Assembly (NCBI GenBank): GCA_027485575.1
Contig: JAIXQU010000112.1
Location: 1 to 64,000 of the forward strand
Direction of reading: 5' to 3'
Source of the DNA: Cytophagaceae bacterium
Lineage (GTDB): Bacteria > Bacteroidota > Bacteroidia > Cytophagales > Flexibacteraceae
Length of the DNA: 64,000 nucleotides
Shown in pieces: positions 1 through 8,607 of this stretch (position 1 is its first letter; the number at the start of each line of letters is the position of its first letter). Position numbers and translations under genes: made by a program. Below the pieces are notes generated by a model. The model searched no databases and was not told the origin of the DNA. It was given only the letters and a program-made list of their open reading frames with translations.

Positions 1-135
1 CTGAATCTGATTGAATTCACTCCTTTCTGCTCTCATTATTGCTTCAAGGCCGAGTTTAAGGATTTGCTGATATCCATTTTCGCCATTGGCGATTTCTTCT
101 AAAATTTCACTTACTTGCTGCTGTGTAAATCTCAT
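1..135 (-). CDS. IS256-family (mutator-type) transposase, N-terminal 45 residues, cut by window edge
   Basis: Reading leftwards from an ATG at 135 the frame is open to the window edge and starts MRFTQQQVSEILEE, followed by NGENGYQQILKLGLEAIM and RAERSE. The pattern of a short helical lead, a G-[YL]-x-x-[IL]-L-K-x-x-L-E-x-[IL]-M core and an A-E-R-x-E segment is what the first residues of Bacteroidota IS256/mutator transposases look like. The DDE catalytic part lies outside the window, so intactness cannot be judged. The start sits about 75 bases inside the presumed element end at 209. Recognition rests on a short stretch only. Confidence 0.6.
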   Translation of the reverse strand, partial: MRFTQQQVSEILEEIANGENGYQQILKLGLEAIMRAERSEFNQIQ

Positions 136-209
136 GGTATATGCTTTTAAAATTTGTCGATTCGAAAATCGTAAACTTTTGAGCTTTACACACTTTTTTG
201 AACAGTATC
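1..209 (-). mobile_element. Left part of an IS256-type insertion sequence with candidate terminal repeat
   Basis: The transposase start is followed by an AT-rich leader and then, read outwards, GCTTTACACACTTTTTTG and ACAGTATC at about 184-209. Read inwards this is GATACTGTT then CAAAAAAGTGTGTAAAGC, a form typical of IS256-family terminal inverted repeats. The element is inferred to end at 209, where a different open frame begins. The partner repeat and the 8-9 bp target duplication lie beyond the window, so the boundary is an inference. Confidence 0.5.
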
Positions 210-210
210 A

Positions 211-519
211 CAGTTTCATAATTTTCTGGATACGGATGGGCATTTCAAAAACAAGAAAATAACCATTGGAAGTTCAGACAAACTTTCGGACCACCAAATT
301 ATTGAGAAGGTGCGTGACTTTTTTGCGCCACACCAGTTTTAGTATGTTTTGGTCCCCCACCTGGGCCTAATTTACACCGGCCCTTCCAAAAGGTTAGAAA
401 AAACAGATGGACTATTTACTGCGGCAAAGGTCTGTAAGTCGAGGATATGGGAAGAACCAGATTCTCAGAATCAAAGAGCACTGGCTTACATAATAATCGC
501 CCTAAAAATCAGGAAATAA
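211..519 (+). pseudogene. C-terminal remnant of an unrecognised gene, truncated by the IS and broken by an in-frame TAG
   Basis: Immediately outside the presumed IS end one reading frame stays open from 211 to a TAA at 517-519, interrupted only by a TAG at 340-342. It reads QFHNFLDTDGHFKNKK, then SDHQIIEKVRDFFAPHQF, stop, YVLVPHLGLIYTGPSKRLEK, ending ALAYIIIALKIRK. The composition looks like protein and the frame is the same on both sides of the stop, which suggests a gene cut by the transposon and later hit by a nonsense change (a CAG or TGG codon is one base away). Its last 34 bases overlap the 3' end of the DUF3667 gene on the other strand. I do not recognise the family, and a chance frame cannot be excluded. 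Confidence 0.4.
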
Positions 520-1187
520 AACATCATGAAGATCAAATAATAGGAGACATAAAGAAGAGTCGCTTTTAAGATTGCTTTACTCCATTTGATGTTATAAAAT
601 CCTTTGGAAGCCCAAATCCAAAACAAATACGAAAAAGCGGTACCGAATGTGATAAAATATCCAAGTTCCTTTGTCACACACCAAATTCCCATAAAAGGTA
701 GGGAAATGAGACTGTTGTGCGCCTGGACAAACAAAGAAAACCAACTATTTTCTTTAAAGCTCGGCCTGACCTTTTTATAAAAAATCCATGTGAGTAGAAG
801 TAGTAGGGGCACCAACATGAGTTTCTGTGCAGTCTCGTTCAGCAAAAAGGAGTTGATAACTCCAATTTTTTCTTTCCATATAATAACATCTTTGTTTGCC
901 CAATCCAAAGAAACGGCATCGAAGTTTTTCAAGCCCTCTTTTATAGCGAAGTCATTCAATCCGGAAACAGAACTCAGATAAGCCACCAAGCCAGTTACCC
1001 CCAGGAAATAAGTTATTGGGGAAAGATACTTATCTTGCTCACCATTGCAGTAGTTCCTCACCATTTCCCCGGGCCCCAAAGTCAAATCTTTAAGGGTATT
1101 GAACAATTTATTGTCCTCCCACCCGATCAGTTCCTTCGCCACTTCTGCTATTTCACTTTTTTTGCTATTGTAACTTTTCTCTTCCAT
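486..1187 (-). CDS. DUF3667-type integral membrane protein
   Basis: 233 residues from an ATG at 1187. A short hydrophilic N-terminus is followed at residues 31-57 by TLKDLTLGPGEMVRNYCNGE and then the KYLSPITYF stretch, the pattern shared by Bacteroidota DUF3667 proteins (T-x-K-x-L-x-x-x-P-G-x-x-[VI]-R-x-[FY]-x-x-G-x-x-x-K-Y). Five hydrophobic segments follow at about 58-75, 121-138, 151-170, 178-193 and 207-230. The Cys4 zinc ribbon that many family members carry at the N-terminus is absent. Function is unknown. The gene stands alone between the IS-damaged region and sufE, and its 3' end overlaps the decayed frame at 211-519. Confidence 0.7.
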   Translation of the reverse strand: MEEKSYNSKKSEIAEVAKELIGWEDNKLFNTLKDLTLGPGEMVRNYCNGEQDKYLSPITYFLGVTGLVAYLSSVSGLNDFAIKEGLKNFDAVSLDWANKDVIIWKEKIGVINSFLLNETAQKLMLVPLLLLLTWIFYKKVRPSFKENSWFSLFVQAHNSLISLPFMGIWCVTKELGYFITFGTAFSYLFWIWASKGFYNIKWSKAILKATLLYVSYYLIFMMFYFLIFRAIIM

Positions 1188-1459
1188 TCTGCAAAAGAAG
1201 GCAATATTGTTTTATTGAAAGGATGTTTTAATCCAAGGTCTTTGGCTCACCAATCAATTCTAATGGGTTTTTGAAAATAAGGATTTGCAAATCAATACAG
1301 CAGTGGTCAGTTGGTCAAAAAATCAGGAAAAAGTTTCACGTAGTTCTATACATTTTGAATTAGTCAAATTGAAACAAATCCAATCAATTTTGGATTTTTC
1401 ATCCAAACAACAAATTTCAACTTGCAGGATACGCTTTTGAATTGTTGCTTTGCAGCACC

Positions 1460-1912
1460 ATGTCAACAAAGTCAATAGCAGAAATTCAAAACGAAATCGT
1501 GGAGGAATTTGAACTGTTTGATGACTGGACCGATCGGTATGAATACATCATCGATCTCGGCAAAAAAAATCCGCCACTTCCTGAAAAATTTAAAGTAGAA
1601 GACAACATCATCAAAGGTTGCCAATCGCAGGTTTGGTTGGTTTCTACTTTTGAAAATGGACTTGTGCACTTCCAGGCAGACAGCGATGCCATCATTGTAA
1701 AAGGCCTGGTGGGTTTGCTAATCAGGGTTTTATCTGGCCACAAACCAGAAGAAATTTCAAGTGCCGACCTCTTTTTTATAGATAAAATTGGCATGACCAG
1801 CCACCTTGCCCAAACCCGTTCCAATGGTTTACTTTCCATGGTAAAACAAATGAAGTTTTACGGCCTGGCATATGGAACCCAATCAAACAAGGACTTACAA
1901 ACAGAGCAATAA
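1460..1912 (+). CDS. sufE: SufE-family cysteine desulfuration protein
   Basis: SufE takes persulfide sulfur from the cysteine desulfurase SufS and passes it to the SufBCD scaffold in iron-sulfur cluster assembly in the cytoplasm. The 150-residue product, counted from the ATG at 1460, has the family signature IIKGCQSQVWLV with the acceptor cysteine at residue 54, and the conserved late motif GMTSHLAQTRSNGL at about 111-124. An earlier in-frame ATG at 1442 adds six residues (MLLCST) outside the family alignment, so 1460 is preferred. carA begins 14 bases after the stop, suggesting co-transcription. No suf scaffold genes are in the window. Confidence 0.93.
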   Translation: MSTKSIAEIQNEIVEEFELFDDWTDRYEYIIDLGKKNPPLPEKFKVEDNIIKGCQSQVWLVSTFENGLVHFQADSDAIIVKGLVGLLIRVLSGHKPEEISSADLFFIDKIGMTSHLAQTRSNGLLSMVKQMKFYGLAYGTQSNKDLQTEQ

Positions 1913-1925
1913 CGATTTTACCAAT

Positions 1926-3032
1926 ATGCAAAGAATAGCCCAACGTCCGGATGCAACACTTTTACTCGCAGACGGAACGGTTTTTCATGGCAAAGCCATA
2001 GGCAAAAAAGGAACAAGCGGTGGCGAACTTTGCTTCAATACCGGTATGACGGGTTACCAGGAAATTTATACGGACCCTTCTTATTTTGGGCAAATTGTGA
2101 TTCATACAATGGCCCATATTGGCAACTATGGTGTGGTCAAAAATGAGGTCGAGTCTGATTCTGTCAAAATATCAGGCATGATTTGCGATGGATTTTCCGG
2201 CATCTATTCCAGAACAGGCGGTGATGACAATCTCGACAACTATCTGGCAGAAAATGGAATCGTAGGAATTGCAGAAATTGATACACGCAAGCTTGTGAAG
2301 CACATCAGGCACAAAGGCGTGATGAATGCCATTATCTCTTCAGAAATTTTGCAAGTGCCTGGTTTGCAAAAAGAACTGGCGCAGGTTCCTGACATGGAAT
2401 CTCTTGAATTGGCCTCCAGGGTGATGACTTCAAAACCGTATTCCCTTGGGCCGGAAACAGGAAAACGGGTTGCCGTTCTGGATTATGGAATCAAACAAAA
2501 TATTGTAAATCAACTGGCTTTGCAGGATTTGAATTGTTTGGTTTTGCCTGGAAATGCAGCCTTGGCCGATATCCTTGCCTTTCAACCAGATGCTTTTTTT
2601 ATCTCAAATGGTCCAGGAGATCCTGCCAGTATGGACTATGCGGTTGATACCATAAAACAACTTTTGGAAACCAAAAAGCCGCTTTTTGGCATTTGCTTGG
2701 GTCATCAACTATTGGCAAGGGCCTATGGTTTGTCCACTTTTAAAATGAAAAATGGCCATCGGGGATTAAACCATCCGGTCAAAAATCTGATTTCCGGCCA
2801 TTGTGAAATTACCAGCCAAAACCACGGTTTTGCCGTAGATCTTGAAGATGTGAAAAAGCATGCTGCGCTTGAACTCACGCACATCAACCTGAATGACAAT
2901 TCTGTAGAAGGCATAAGAACTAAAAACGGACAGGCATTCTCTGTGCAATACCATCCGGAAGCCAATCCAGGTCCACACGACAGCCGGTATTTGTTTGGCC
3001 AGTTTAAGGATTTGATTCTGGAGAGGAAATAA
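1926..3032 (+). CDS. carA: Carbamoyl-phosphate synthase small (glutaminase) subunit
   Basis: CarA hydrolyses glutamine and channels ammonia to CarB for carbamoyl phosphate, the precursor of arginine and pyrimidines. From the ATG at 1926 the product is 368 residues. It has the N-terminal CPSase small domain (ATLLLADGTVFHGKAIG, then GMTGYQEIYTDPSYFGQI) and a C-terminal class I glutamine amidotransferase with nucleophile Cys257 in FGICLGHQ, and His343 and Glu345 in YHPEANPGP. Longer starts exist (1872) but lie inside sufE and add residues not seen in the family. carB is not adjacent here. Confidence 0.96.
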   Translation: MQRIAQRPDATLLLADGTVFHGKAIGKKGTSGGELCFNTGMTGYQEIYTDPSYFGQIVIHTMAHIGNYGVVKNEVESDSVKISGMICDGFSGIYSRTGGDDNLDNYLAENGIVGIAEIDTRKLVKHIRHKGVMNAIISSEILQVPGLQKELAQVPDMESLELASRVMTSKPYSLGPETGKRVAVLDYGIKQNIVNQLALQDLNCLVLPGNAALADILAFQPDAFFISNGPGDPASMDYAVDTIKQLLETKKPLFGICLGHQLLARAYGLSTFKMKNGHRGLNHPVKNLISGHCEITSQNHGFAVDLEDVKKHAALELTHINLNDNSVEGIRTKNGQAFSVQYHPEANPGPHDSRYLFGQFKDLILERK

Positions 3033-3106
3033 GTCCCCAGTTTAGACCCAGAATACCTGCCAGGAGACAGACTGGGATTTCCCATTGACTATTCCGGAAT
3101 AATAAT

Positions 3107-3140
3107 AAGTGAAACCCAAATTGAGTTGGGCTGCTCACTT
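3107..3140. terminator. Hairpin between convergent carA and serS
   Basis: AAGTGA (3107-3112) pairs with TCACTT (3135-3140) and CCCAA (3115-3119) with TTGGG (3126-3130), giving a two-part stem with small internal loops. It lies between the carA stop and the serS stop, where a shared bidirectional terminator is expected. No T-tract follows on either strand, so the call is weak. Confidence 0.35.
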
Positions 3141-4416
3141 AGTTTATCCACTCAAACCGGGTGTATGGAACCAAAACATCCGGAATCCGGATTCCTTCTG
3201 GTGTTTGGTTGTTTTCTAATAGGGCAGCTACGATCCGAGGTAAAGCCAGAGCCGATCCGTTCAAGGTATGTAAAAGAAAGGTCTTTTTGGTCTCTTCAGA
3301 CTTTGCCCTCAGCTTCAATCGGTTGCTTTGAAAGGTTTCGAAATTACTTACCGAACTCACTTCCAACCAACGAGCCTGTGCACCAGAATAAACCTCCATG
3401 TCATAGGTTAAAGCAGAAGTTTGGCTCATATCCCCCCCGCAAAGCCTCAAAACCCGATAGGGCAGATTTAGTTTTTCTAAAAGGCCTTGCACATATTTTC
3501 TCATGTCTTCCAAAATCAGATAAGACTGATCAGGATGAGCGATTTGTACAATTTCAACCTTGTCGAATTGATGCAAACGGTTTAAACCCCGGACATGGGC
3601 TCCCCAGCTTCCAGCTTCTCTTCTGAAACAAGGCGTATAACCAACACATTTTTTGGGCAGCTCAGTTTCCTTTAAAATGGTATCACGGAAATAATTGGTG
3701 ATGGGCACTTCAGCCGTCGGTATCATATACAATCCATCTTCCTGGATATGATACATTTGTCCATCCTTATCAGGAAGTTGCCCGGTACCATACCCCGATT
3801 CTTTGTTGATAACAATCGGAGGCTGCATTTCATTATAGCCTGCTTTTTCAGCCTCATCCAAAAAGAAATTGATAAGCGCCCTTTGGAGCTTGGCACCTTT
3901 TCCTTTATAAAATGGAAAACCCGCACCACTTACCTTGTTTCCATTTTCAAAATCGATGATGTCGTATTTGGCAATCAGATCCCAATGCGGCAGACTTCCT
4001 TCGGGCATGTTTTTCGATTCTCCCCATGATTCCACCAATTCATTTTCTTCGGGTGTTCTTCCATTGGGTACTGAAACATGGGGTACATTGGGAAGTACAA
4101 CCAGGGCATTAAACAAGGAATCTTCTAAAACTGCAGTTTTTTCTTCCAGGGTTTTTATTTCTCCCTTTTTGCCAGCAACCTGGAGTTTAATGGCTTCTGC
4201 CTGTTCCTTTTGGCCCGATTTCATCAATTGGCCAACTTCTGCAGATAGTTTGTTAACCTCCTCCTGAAACTTATTCAGGTTGGATTGAATCTCCTTTCTT
4301 TCATTGTCCAGCAGAATGGCTTTTTCAACCTGCTCAGAAGCGTTTAAAACAAATTTTTTCTCAAGGCCAAGTATTATCCTTTCCTTTTCATCTCTAAGTT
4401 GCTGAATTTGAAGCAT
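3139..4416 (-). CDS. serS: Seryl-tRNA synthetase
   Basis: Class II synthetase that charges tRNA-Ser (and tRNA-Sec where present). The 425-residue length is normal. Residues 1-100 form the Lys/Glu-rich antiparallel coiled-coil tRNA-binding arm (starting MLQIQQLRDEKERI). The catalytic core carries TAEVPIT at 234-240, motif 2 CFRREAGSWG at 263-272, and motif 3 NGSALALPRIVAALLEN at 386-402. The ATG at 4416 gives the usual bacterial N-terminus. It is followed on the other strand by carA (convergent) and preceded by ctlX on the same strand with 25 bases between, so the two may share a transcript. Confidence 0.97.
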   Translation of the reverse strand: MLQIQQLRDEKERIILGLEKKFVLNASEQVEKAILLDNERKEIQSNLNKFQEEVNKLSAEVGQLMKSGQKEQAEAIKLQVAGKKGEIKTLEEKTAVLEDSLFNALVVLPNVPHVSVPNGRTPEENELVESWGESKNMPEGSLPHWDLIAKYDIIDFENGNKVSGAGFPFYKGKGAKLQRALINFFLDEAEKAGYNEMQPPIVINKESGYGTGQLPDKDGQMYHIQEDGLYMIPTAEVPITNYFRDTILKETELPKKCVGYTPCFRREAGSWGAHVRGLNRLHQFDKVEIVQIAHPDQSYLILEDMRKYVQGLLEKLNLPYRVLRLCGGDMSQTSALTYDMEVYSGAQARWLEVSSVSNFETFQSNRLKLRAKSEETKKTFLLHTLNGSALALPRIVAALLENNQTPEGIRIPDVLVPYTRFEWIN

Positions 4417-4441
4417 TATTTTTTAAAGAATTGATTCTAAA

Positions 4442-5371
4442 TTAAGATTTGGGTAAAAATATCTCCGCCATCATGCATCGGATACTTCCTCCGCCTACAA
4501 ACTCTATGGTCGGAATTTCTATGGGTAGCAATTCACCAAAGGGTGACATTTTTTCTTTCTGGCTTTCGGTTAAACTATCAAATGCTGTTTTTGAAAGCAC
4601 GGTAAAAACTTTTCCTTTCTGGTTTTTTACCTGAAGAAGATTCCCGCAAAAGCCTTTTTCCAATTGGTCTATTGAAATAAGAACAACCTTATGGGTGCGC
4701 TCCAGTGTTAATTGAACCAGTGTTTTTTCAATGTTATTGGGAATGCACTCCAAGCAAACGACTGCCATTTCTTTTCCAATGCTCATCACCACATTGGTAT
4801 GATAGTATGGGAAGCCTTTTGAGCTTCTTGTTTGAAACAGAACAGTTTCGTAGCCCATAATTTCAGCAAAGGATTCTACTGCTTTCTTTTGGGTTCTCTC
4901 CGAAATGGCTGCATACACTACCATATTTTCCCTGTCAATAATCAGGCTTCCCGTTCCTTCAAGAACAACCTCATTTCCCAGTTCTTTCTGCCAGTGGTTA
5001 ACCTTTTCAATTTTAAATCCGGCCTCCTTCAATAAAGAAATGGCCTGGTCCAATTGTTGGGATTCAATATTCCGGTTTGCGGCCTTCATGGGAAAAACGT
5101 GAATGTTTCCAGCTTCATCCGTTCCAAACCAATTGTTTGGAAAAACGGCATCCGGCATGGATTGGTATTCAGGTTTTTTTTCCACAATCAATACATCTAC
5201 ACCTTTCTTTTTTAATTGTGCCACAGCACCTTCAAATTCTGAATTTGCTTTCTGGTTTACATCAATCCCAGTTGGGTTATGCTGAAATTCATTGTCTTTT
5301 GCGGTTTCTTCGTTGAAAGAAAAATCAACAGGTCGTACCATTAAAATGGTATTGCTGATTTGGTTATTCAT
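4442..5371 (-). CDS. ctlX: CtlX-type citrulline/arginine-deiminase-like amidinohydrolase
   Basis: A 309-residue member of the guanidine-modifying (pentein) fold. PDAVFPNNW at 73-81, EGTGSLIID at 138-146, catalytic His191 in YYHTNVVM and catalytic Cys299 in GGGSIRCMMAE near the end match the CtlX/dimethylarginine-dimethylaminohydrolase-like group found across Bacteroidota, annotated as a citrulline utilisation hydrolase. The exact substrate (citrulline, arginine or a methylated arginine) cannot be read from the sequence. It sits 25 bases upstream of serS on the same strand, and no dedicated arginine catabolism genes are nearby. Confidence 0.87.
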   Translation of the reverse strand: MNNQISNTILMVRPVDFSFNEETAKDNEFQHNPTGIDVNQKANSEFEGAVAQLKKKGVDVLIVEKKPEYQSMPDAVFPNNWFGTDEAGNIHVFPMKAANRNIESQQLDQAISLLKEAGFKIEKVNHWQKELGNEVVLEGTGSLIIDRENMVVYAAISERTQKKAVESFAEIMGYETVLFQTRSSKGFPYYHTNVVMSIGKEMAVVCLECIPNNIEKTLVQLTLERTHKVVLISIDQLEKGFCGNLLQVKNQKGKVFTVLSKTAFDSLTESQKEKMSPFGELLPIEIPTIEFVGGGSIRCMMAEIFLPKS

Positions 5372-5460
5372 TATAACTTGGCTTTTGTTCTTATTTAGGC
5401 CGGCAATTTAAGGCATTTTTGCAGACAAGTCTTTTCTATTTGGGGTTTGGGGCATAAAAA

Positions 5461-5483
5461 AAGCCCCGTCAAAGACAGGGCTT
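5461..5483 (-). terminator. Intrinsic terminator after the TerB-ABC transporter gene
   Basis: AAGCCCCGTC (5461-5470) and GACAGGGCTT (5474-5483) form a 10-bp stem with one G-U pair and a 3-base loop. It is flanked by A-rich sequence on the left and TTTTT on the right, so each strand has a T-tract. It lies 38 bases beyond the stop of the minus-strand transporter gene. Confidence 0.85.
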
Positions 5484-5520
5484 TTTACATACTAAAAAGT
5501 GGTTATTCAGATATGCAATT

Positions 5521-8500
5521 TTATGCTTTTGAGTGTCCTTTCTTTCTTTTAAAGGACATATTGTCAATTAGTTTTCTCATGAGGTCAAAGTACAGGCTGA
5601 TGTACAACAAGCCCGACATCATCCACAATACTATGATATTGAATATGGGCGTTTCAACTTTTAAACCCATAAAATATTTGAATGGAGAGAAAAAATGAGC
5701 CCTGGAGAAGATTTTATTTTCTGGGGATGGGTCTTTAAAAATTGGGTCCACCATTTGAACCAGCTTGCCATCGACCTCTATTATTTTCTTTTCCTCATCA
5801 CTATTTTTTACGTACCGTTCTATGGTCCCATTGTGGTTATTCAACCTGAAATGATTCAGATTTTGGTTTCCTCTCAATTGGGTACTCAGGTTGTCAAAAA
5901 TTTTGCTTTCAGTTTCGGCTGCATTTTTAGAAATATCTAAATAGTGGCTCCTTAATTTTGTGCAAAAGGTCTGGGCTTCCTGCAAAATTTCAATGTCGCA
6001 ACCTGGAGCAAGCAGATTTACATTTTTCATTGATAAAGCCGGGTGGATTAGATTTTCTTTTAAAATCTCATGTCTTAGAACCGCTAAGTCGCTTTCAATC
6101 TTGTCTTTATGCTTGAATAATTTGCTATTTCCATATTCAATGGCGTATTCGATTTTGGCTTCAAGTTCCGGCACCAGATAGATGTATTTATCATCGGCTG
6201 AGTGCTTTTTAAACCTTGTTTCAAAAAACGCTTTGTTGTAGTTATTGTCTTTAAAAAAGGAGACCATCAAACCTTCATAAGCCCACCTGGATGCCATTAC
6301 TTCTGCTAAAACAGGCACATCGGTATTGTCTTTCAGGTCAGGATTAATTTTACTGAATTTGATTACGATTCCCCCGAGAACCAATTGTGGTATAAGCATT
6401 ATCGGGATAAGGATGTAAATCGTTACTGCCTGGTTAAACGCAGCGCTTATATTTAATCCCATCATGTTGGCAAAGCAGGTAGATGAAAAAAGTAAGCCCA
6501 TTTGAATCCAGGAAAACTCTTTTATCTCAAGCACATAACTGGATACCATCCAGAAAGTCAGTGTTTGAAAGGCAGATAACCCGAATAGAATCAATACTTT
6601 AGATAATAAGTAGCTGCTTCTGGATAAATTTAAGAACTTCTCTCTTTTCAGTATTTTTCTGTCGTGAAAAATCTCTTCTGCACTTACGGTAAGCCCGAGA
6701 AACAGACAAACAATAATGGATATGAAGATAAAAACGGGTAGATTTTCATTTTCGGCGAAAGTGTAGCTACCGCCTGTTAATTTATCTATGCTGTAATGTC
6801 TGTTTATCAAGGCTAGCAATAAAGCCAGTAGGGGAGCCTGCAACAAGTTGATTGCAAGGTATTGTCTGTTATTAAGTTTGGCTAAAACATCTCTTTTTAC
6901 AAATACACCAAACTGTCGGGCCCATTTTGAATGCTTAATGGCTTGAATTACAGATTTACTTCCTTTAGAAATCGCTTCTGGTTTATAAGACTTCCTGAAT
7001 TCCTGGTACCATTCGAAAGGAGGGATTTTTCGCTCTCTGGTATATCTGCCAAATTCAGTTACCCGTTTGGCTTCTATCAAGTCAAAAATAAGCTCAGGAT
7101 TCACATGTCCACATTCAAAACAATAAGCCTGATCTTTTCTTAATTGATTGGTTTTGCTCTTGAAGTAAACAATGGCTTCTATTGGATTTCCATAATAAAT
7201 CGGAAATCCACCTGTATCCATGATGAGCAACCGGTCAAACATTTTGAAGATGTCAGATGAAGGCTGGTGGATGACAACAAATACAAGCTTTCCGAGCAAA
7301 CTAAGTTCCTTTAACAACTCAATTATGCTTTGAGAATCTCTCGAAGATAAACCGGAAGTAGGCTCGTCCAGAAACAAAACTCCAGGTGCCCGAAGTAGTT
7401 CCAATCCAATATTTACCCTTTTCCTTTCTCCTCCGGAGATAATTTTATCCATCGGGTTTCCGACTTTGAACTGTGCAATTTCAAGAAGACCTAAATCAGA
7501 CAAAGTTTTATTGACCAGCTCATGAAGCTCAGTTTCAGTTTTATTTGCAAAACTTAATTTTGAAGCAAAGTATAGATTTTGAAATACGGTTAATTCTTCT
7601 ATAAGTAAGTCGTCCTGAGGTACATATCCAATCACCCCCATTAGTTTTTGCTTGTCCTGGTGAAGGTCCAGACCGTTAATCAGGATTTCTCCTTTTGCTG
7701 GTTTGAGATTGCCATTCAGGACTTCTAAAAGTGTGCTTTTGCCAGCACCACTTGCGCCCATTAAGCCTACCATTTTTCCTGAACTTTCAGTAAAACTAAG
7801 TTCATGCAGGCCTACCTTTCCATTTGGAAACTTATAAACGACTTTGTTGACTTCAAACGTTATCTTTTCTTTTTCCTGGTCTTCCAGAAATTTAGAAATG
7901 ATATCTGAATAATATATGGGAGAAGAATCATCTCCTTTAATCAAGCCACCGGAAGAAAAATTATACACTTCATCTTCCAGCATCTCCACGCCATTGAGGG
8001 TGAGGCCTTTTTCTCCGGAATATTTTACATGATAAGACCCAATATTTTCAAGCTTCATCACAGCTATGTAGCCGGGAACTTCTTCTGAGTAGATGTGTTT
8101 GCTGTGGCGAAGTTTTGTGTTTTGACTAGAGGAAATTATTACAACATTTTGAAAATCAGGCTCAATACCTTGAGTTTTTGCGCAGAACTTTAAAACCTGG
8201 TGAAACTCTTCATGAGAAATATTAAAGACTTCGGCCACAGTATGAAGGAACTCCATTTCCTGCGGATGAATGTATCCATCAGAGTCAATTAAAGAAATAA
8301 GAACAATTACGACATTCAGTTTTTGTTGTTGGTTCATCTCTTCATTCAGATTGTTGCATAACAGAACCATCCTTGAAGAATCTCTTACGGAAAAGAATCC
8401 TTCTTCAGGTTTTTTCTTTGATGCAGCATTCAAAGAGTGCTTGTCCAAATATTCTTCAAATAAAGTAAGGTAAGTTTCCGGGTTATCAATCGAGAGTTGA

Positions 8501-8607
8501 TATTCCAGAAAAAGCCTGACAATTTCCCTAACCTTTTCACGGTCCAGGTGAAATTTTGAAGCGATAGCAAATAACTGAATGAGGCTAATAAGTAGAGGCT
8601 CACTCAT
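5521..8607 (-). CDS. TerB-domain plus ABCG-type ATPase/permease fusion transporter
   Basis: A 1028-residue single-chain ABC half-transporter counted from the ATG at 8607 (a 38-residue longer frame exists but begins with unrelated hydrophobic sequence). Residues 1-150 are helical and acidic, with NVVIVLISLIDSDGYIHPQE (about 96-115) resembling TerB/DjlA-type domains. Residues about 190-240 contain LTLNGVEMLEDEVYNF, which may be a reduced FHA-like fold. The ATPase has Walker A GASGAGKST at 284-292, signature SGGERKRV at 391-398 and Walker B VLFLDEP at 410-416. An ABC-2 permease with about six membrane spans follows, containing a large extracytoplasmic insert before the last span. Substrate is unknown. 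A terminator follows it. Confidence 0.85.
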   Translation of the reverse strand: MSEPLLISLIQLFAIASKFHLDREKVREIVRLFLEYQLSIDNPETYLTLFEEYLDKHSLNAASKKKPEEGFFSVRDSSRMVLLCNNLNEEMNQQQKLNVVIVLISLIDSDGYIHPQEMEFLHTVAEVFNISHEEFHQVLKFCAKTQGIEPDFQNVVIISSSQNTKLRHSKHIYSEEVPGYIAVMKLENIGSYHVKYSGEKGLTLNGVEMLEDEVYNFSSGGLIKGDDSSPIYYSDIISKFLEDQEKEKITFEVNKVVYKFPNGKVGLHELSFTESSGKMVGLMGASGAGKSTLLEVLNGNLKPAKGEILINGLDLHQDKQKLMGVIGYVPQDDLLIEELTVFQNLYFASKLSFANKTETELHELVNKTLSDLGLLEIAQFKVGNPMDKIISGGERKRVNIGLELLRAPGVLFLDEPTSGLSSRDSQSIIELLKELSLLGKLVFVVIHQPSSDIFKMFDRLLIMDTGGFPIYYGNPIEAIVYFKSKTNQLRKDQAYCFECGHVNPELIFDLIEAKRVTEFGRYTRERKIPPFEWYQEFRKSYKPEAISKGSKSVIQAIKHSKWARQFGVFVKRDVLAKLNNRQYLAINLLQAPLLALLLALINRHYSIDKLTGGSYTFAENENLPVFIFISIIVCLFLGLTVSAEEIFHDRKILKREKFLNLSRSSYLLSKVLILFGLSAFQTLTFWMVSSYVLEIKEFSWIQMGLLFSSTCFANMMGLNISAAFNQAVTIYILIPIMLIPQLVLGGIVIKFSKINPDLKDNTDVPVLAEVMASRWAYEGLMVSFFKDNNYNKAFFETRFKKHSADDKYIYLVPELEAKIEYAIEYGNSKLFKHKDKIESDLAVLRHEILKENLIHPALSMKNVNLLAPGCDIEILQEAQTFCTKLRSHYLDISKNAAETESKIFDNLSTQLRGNQNLNHFRLNNHNGTIERYVKNSDEEKKIIEVDGKLVQMVDPIFKDPSPENKIFSRAHFFSPFKYFMGLKVETPIFNIIVLWMMSGLLYISLYFDLMRKLIDNMSFKRKKGHSKA

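Noticed and set aside
3126-3626. Plus-strand open frame of 166 codons inside serS
   Set aside because: It lies antisense to a clear synthetase with all its motifs and has no domain or start context of its own.
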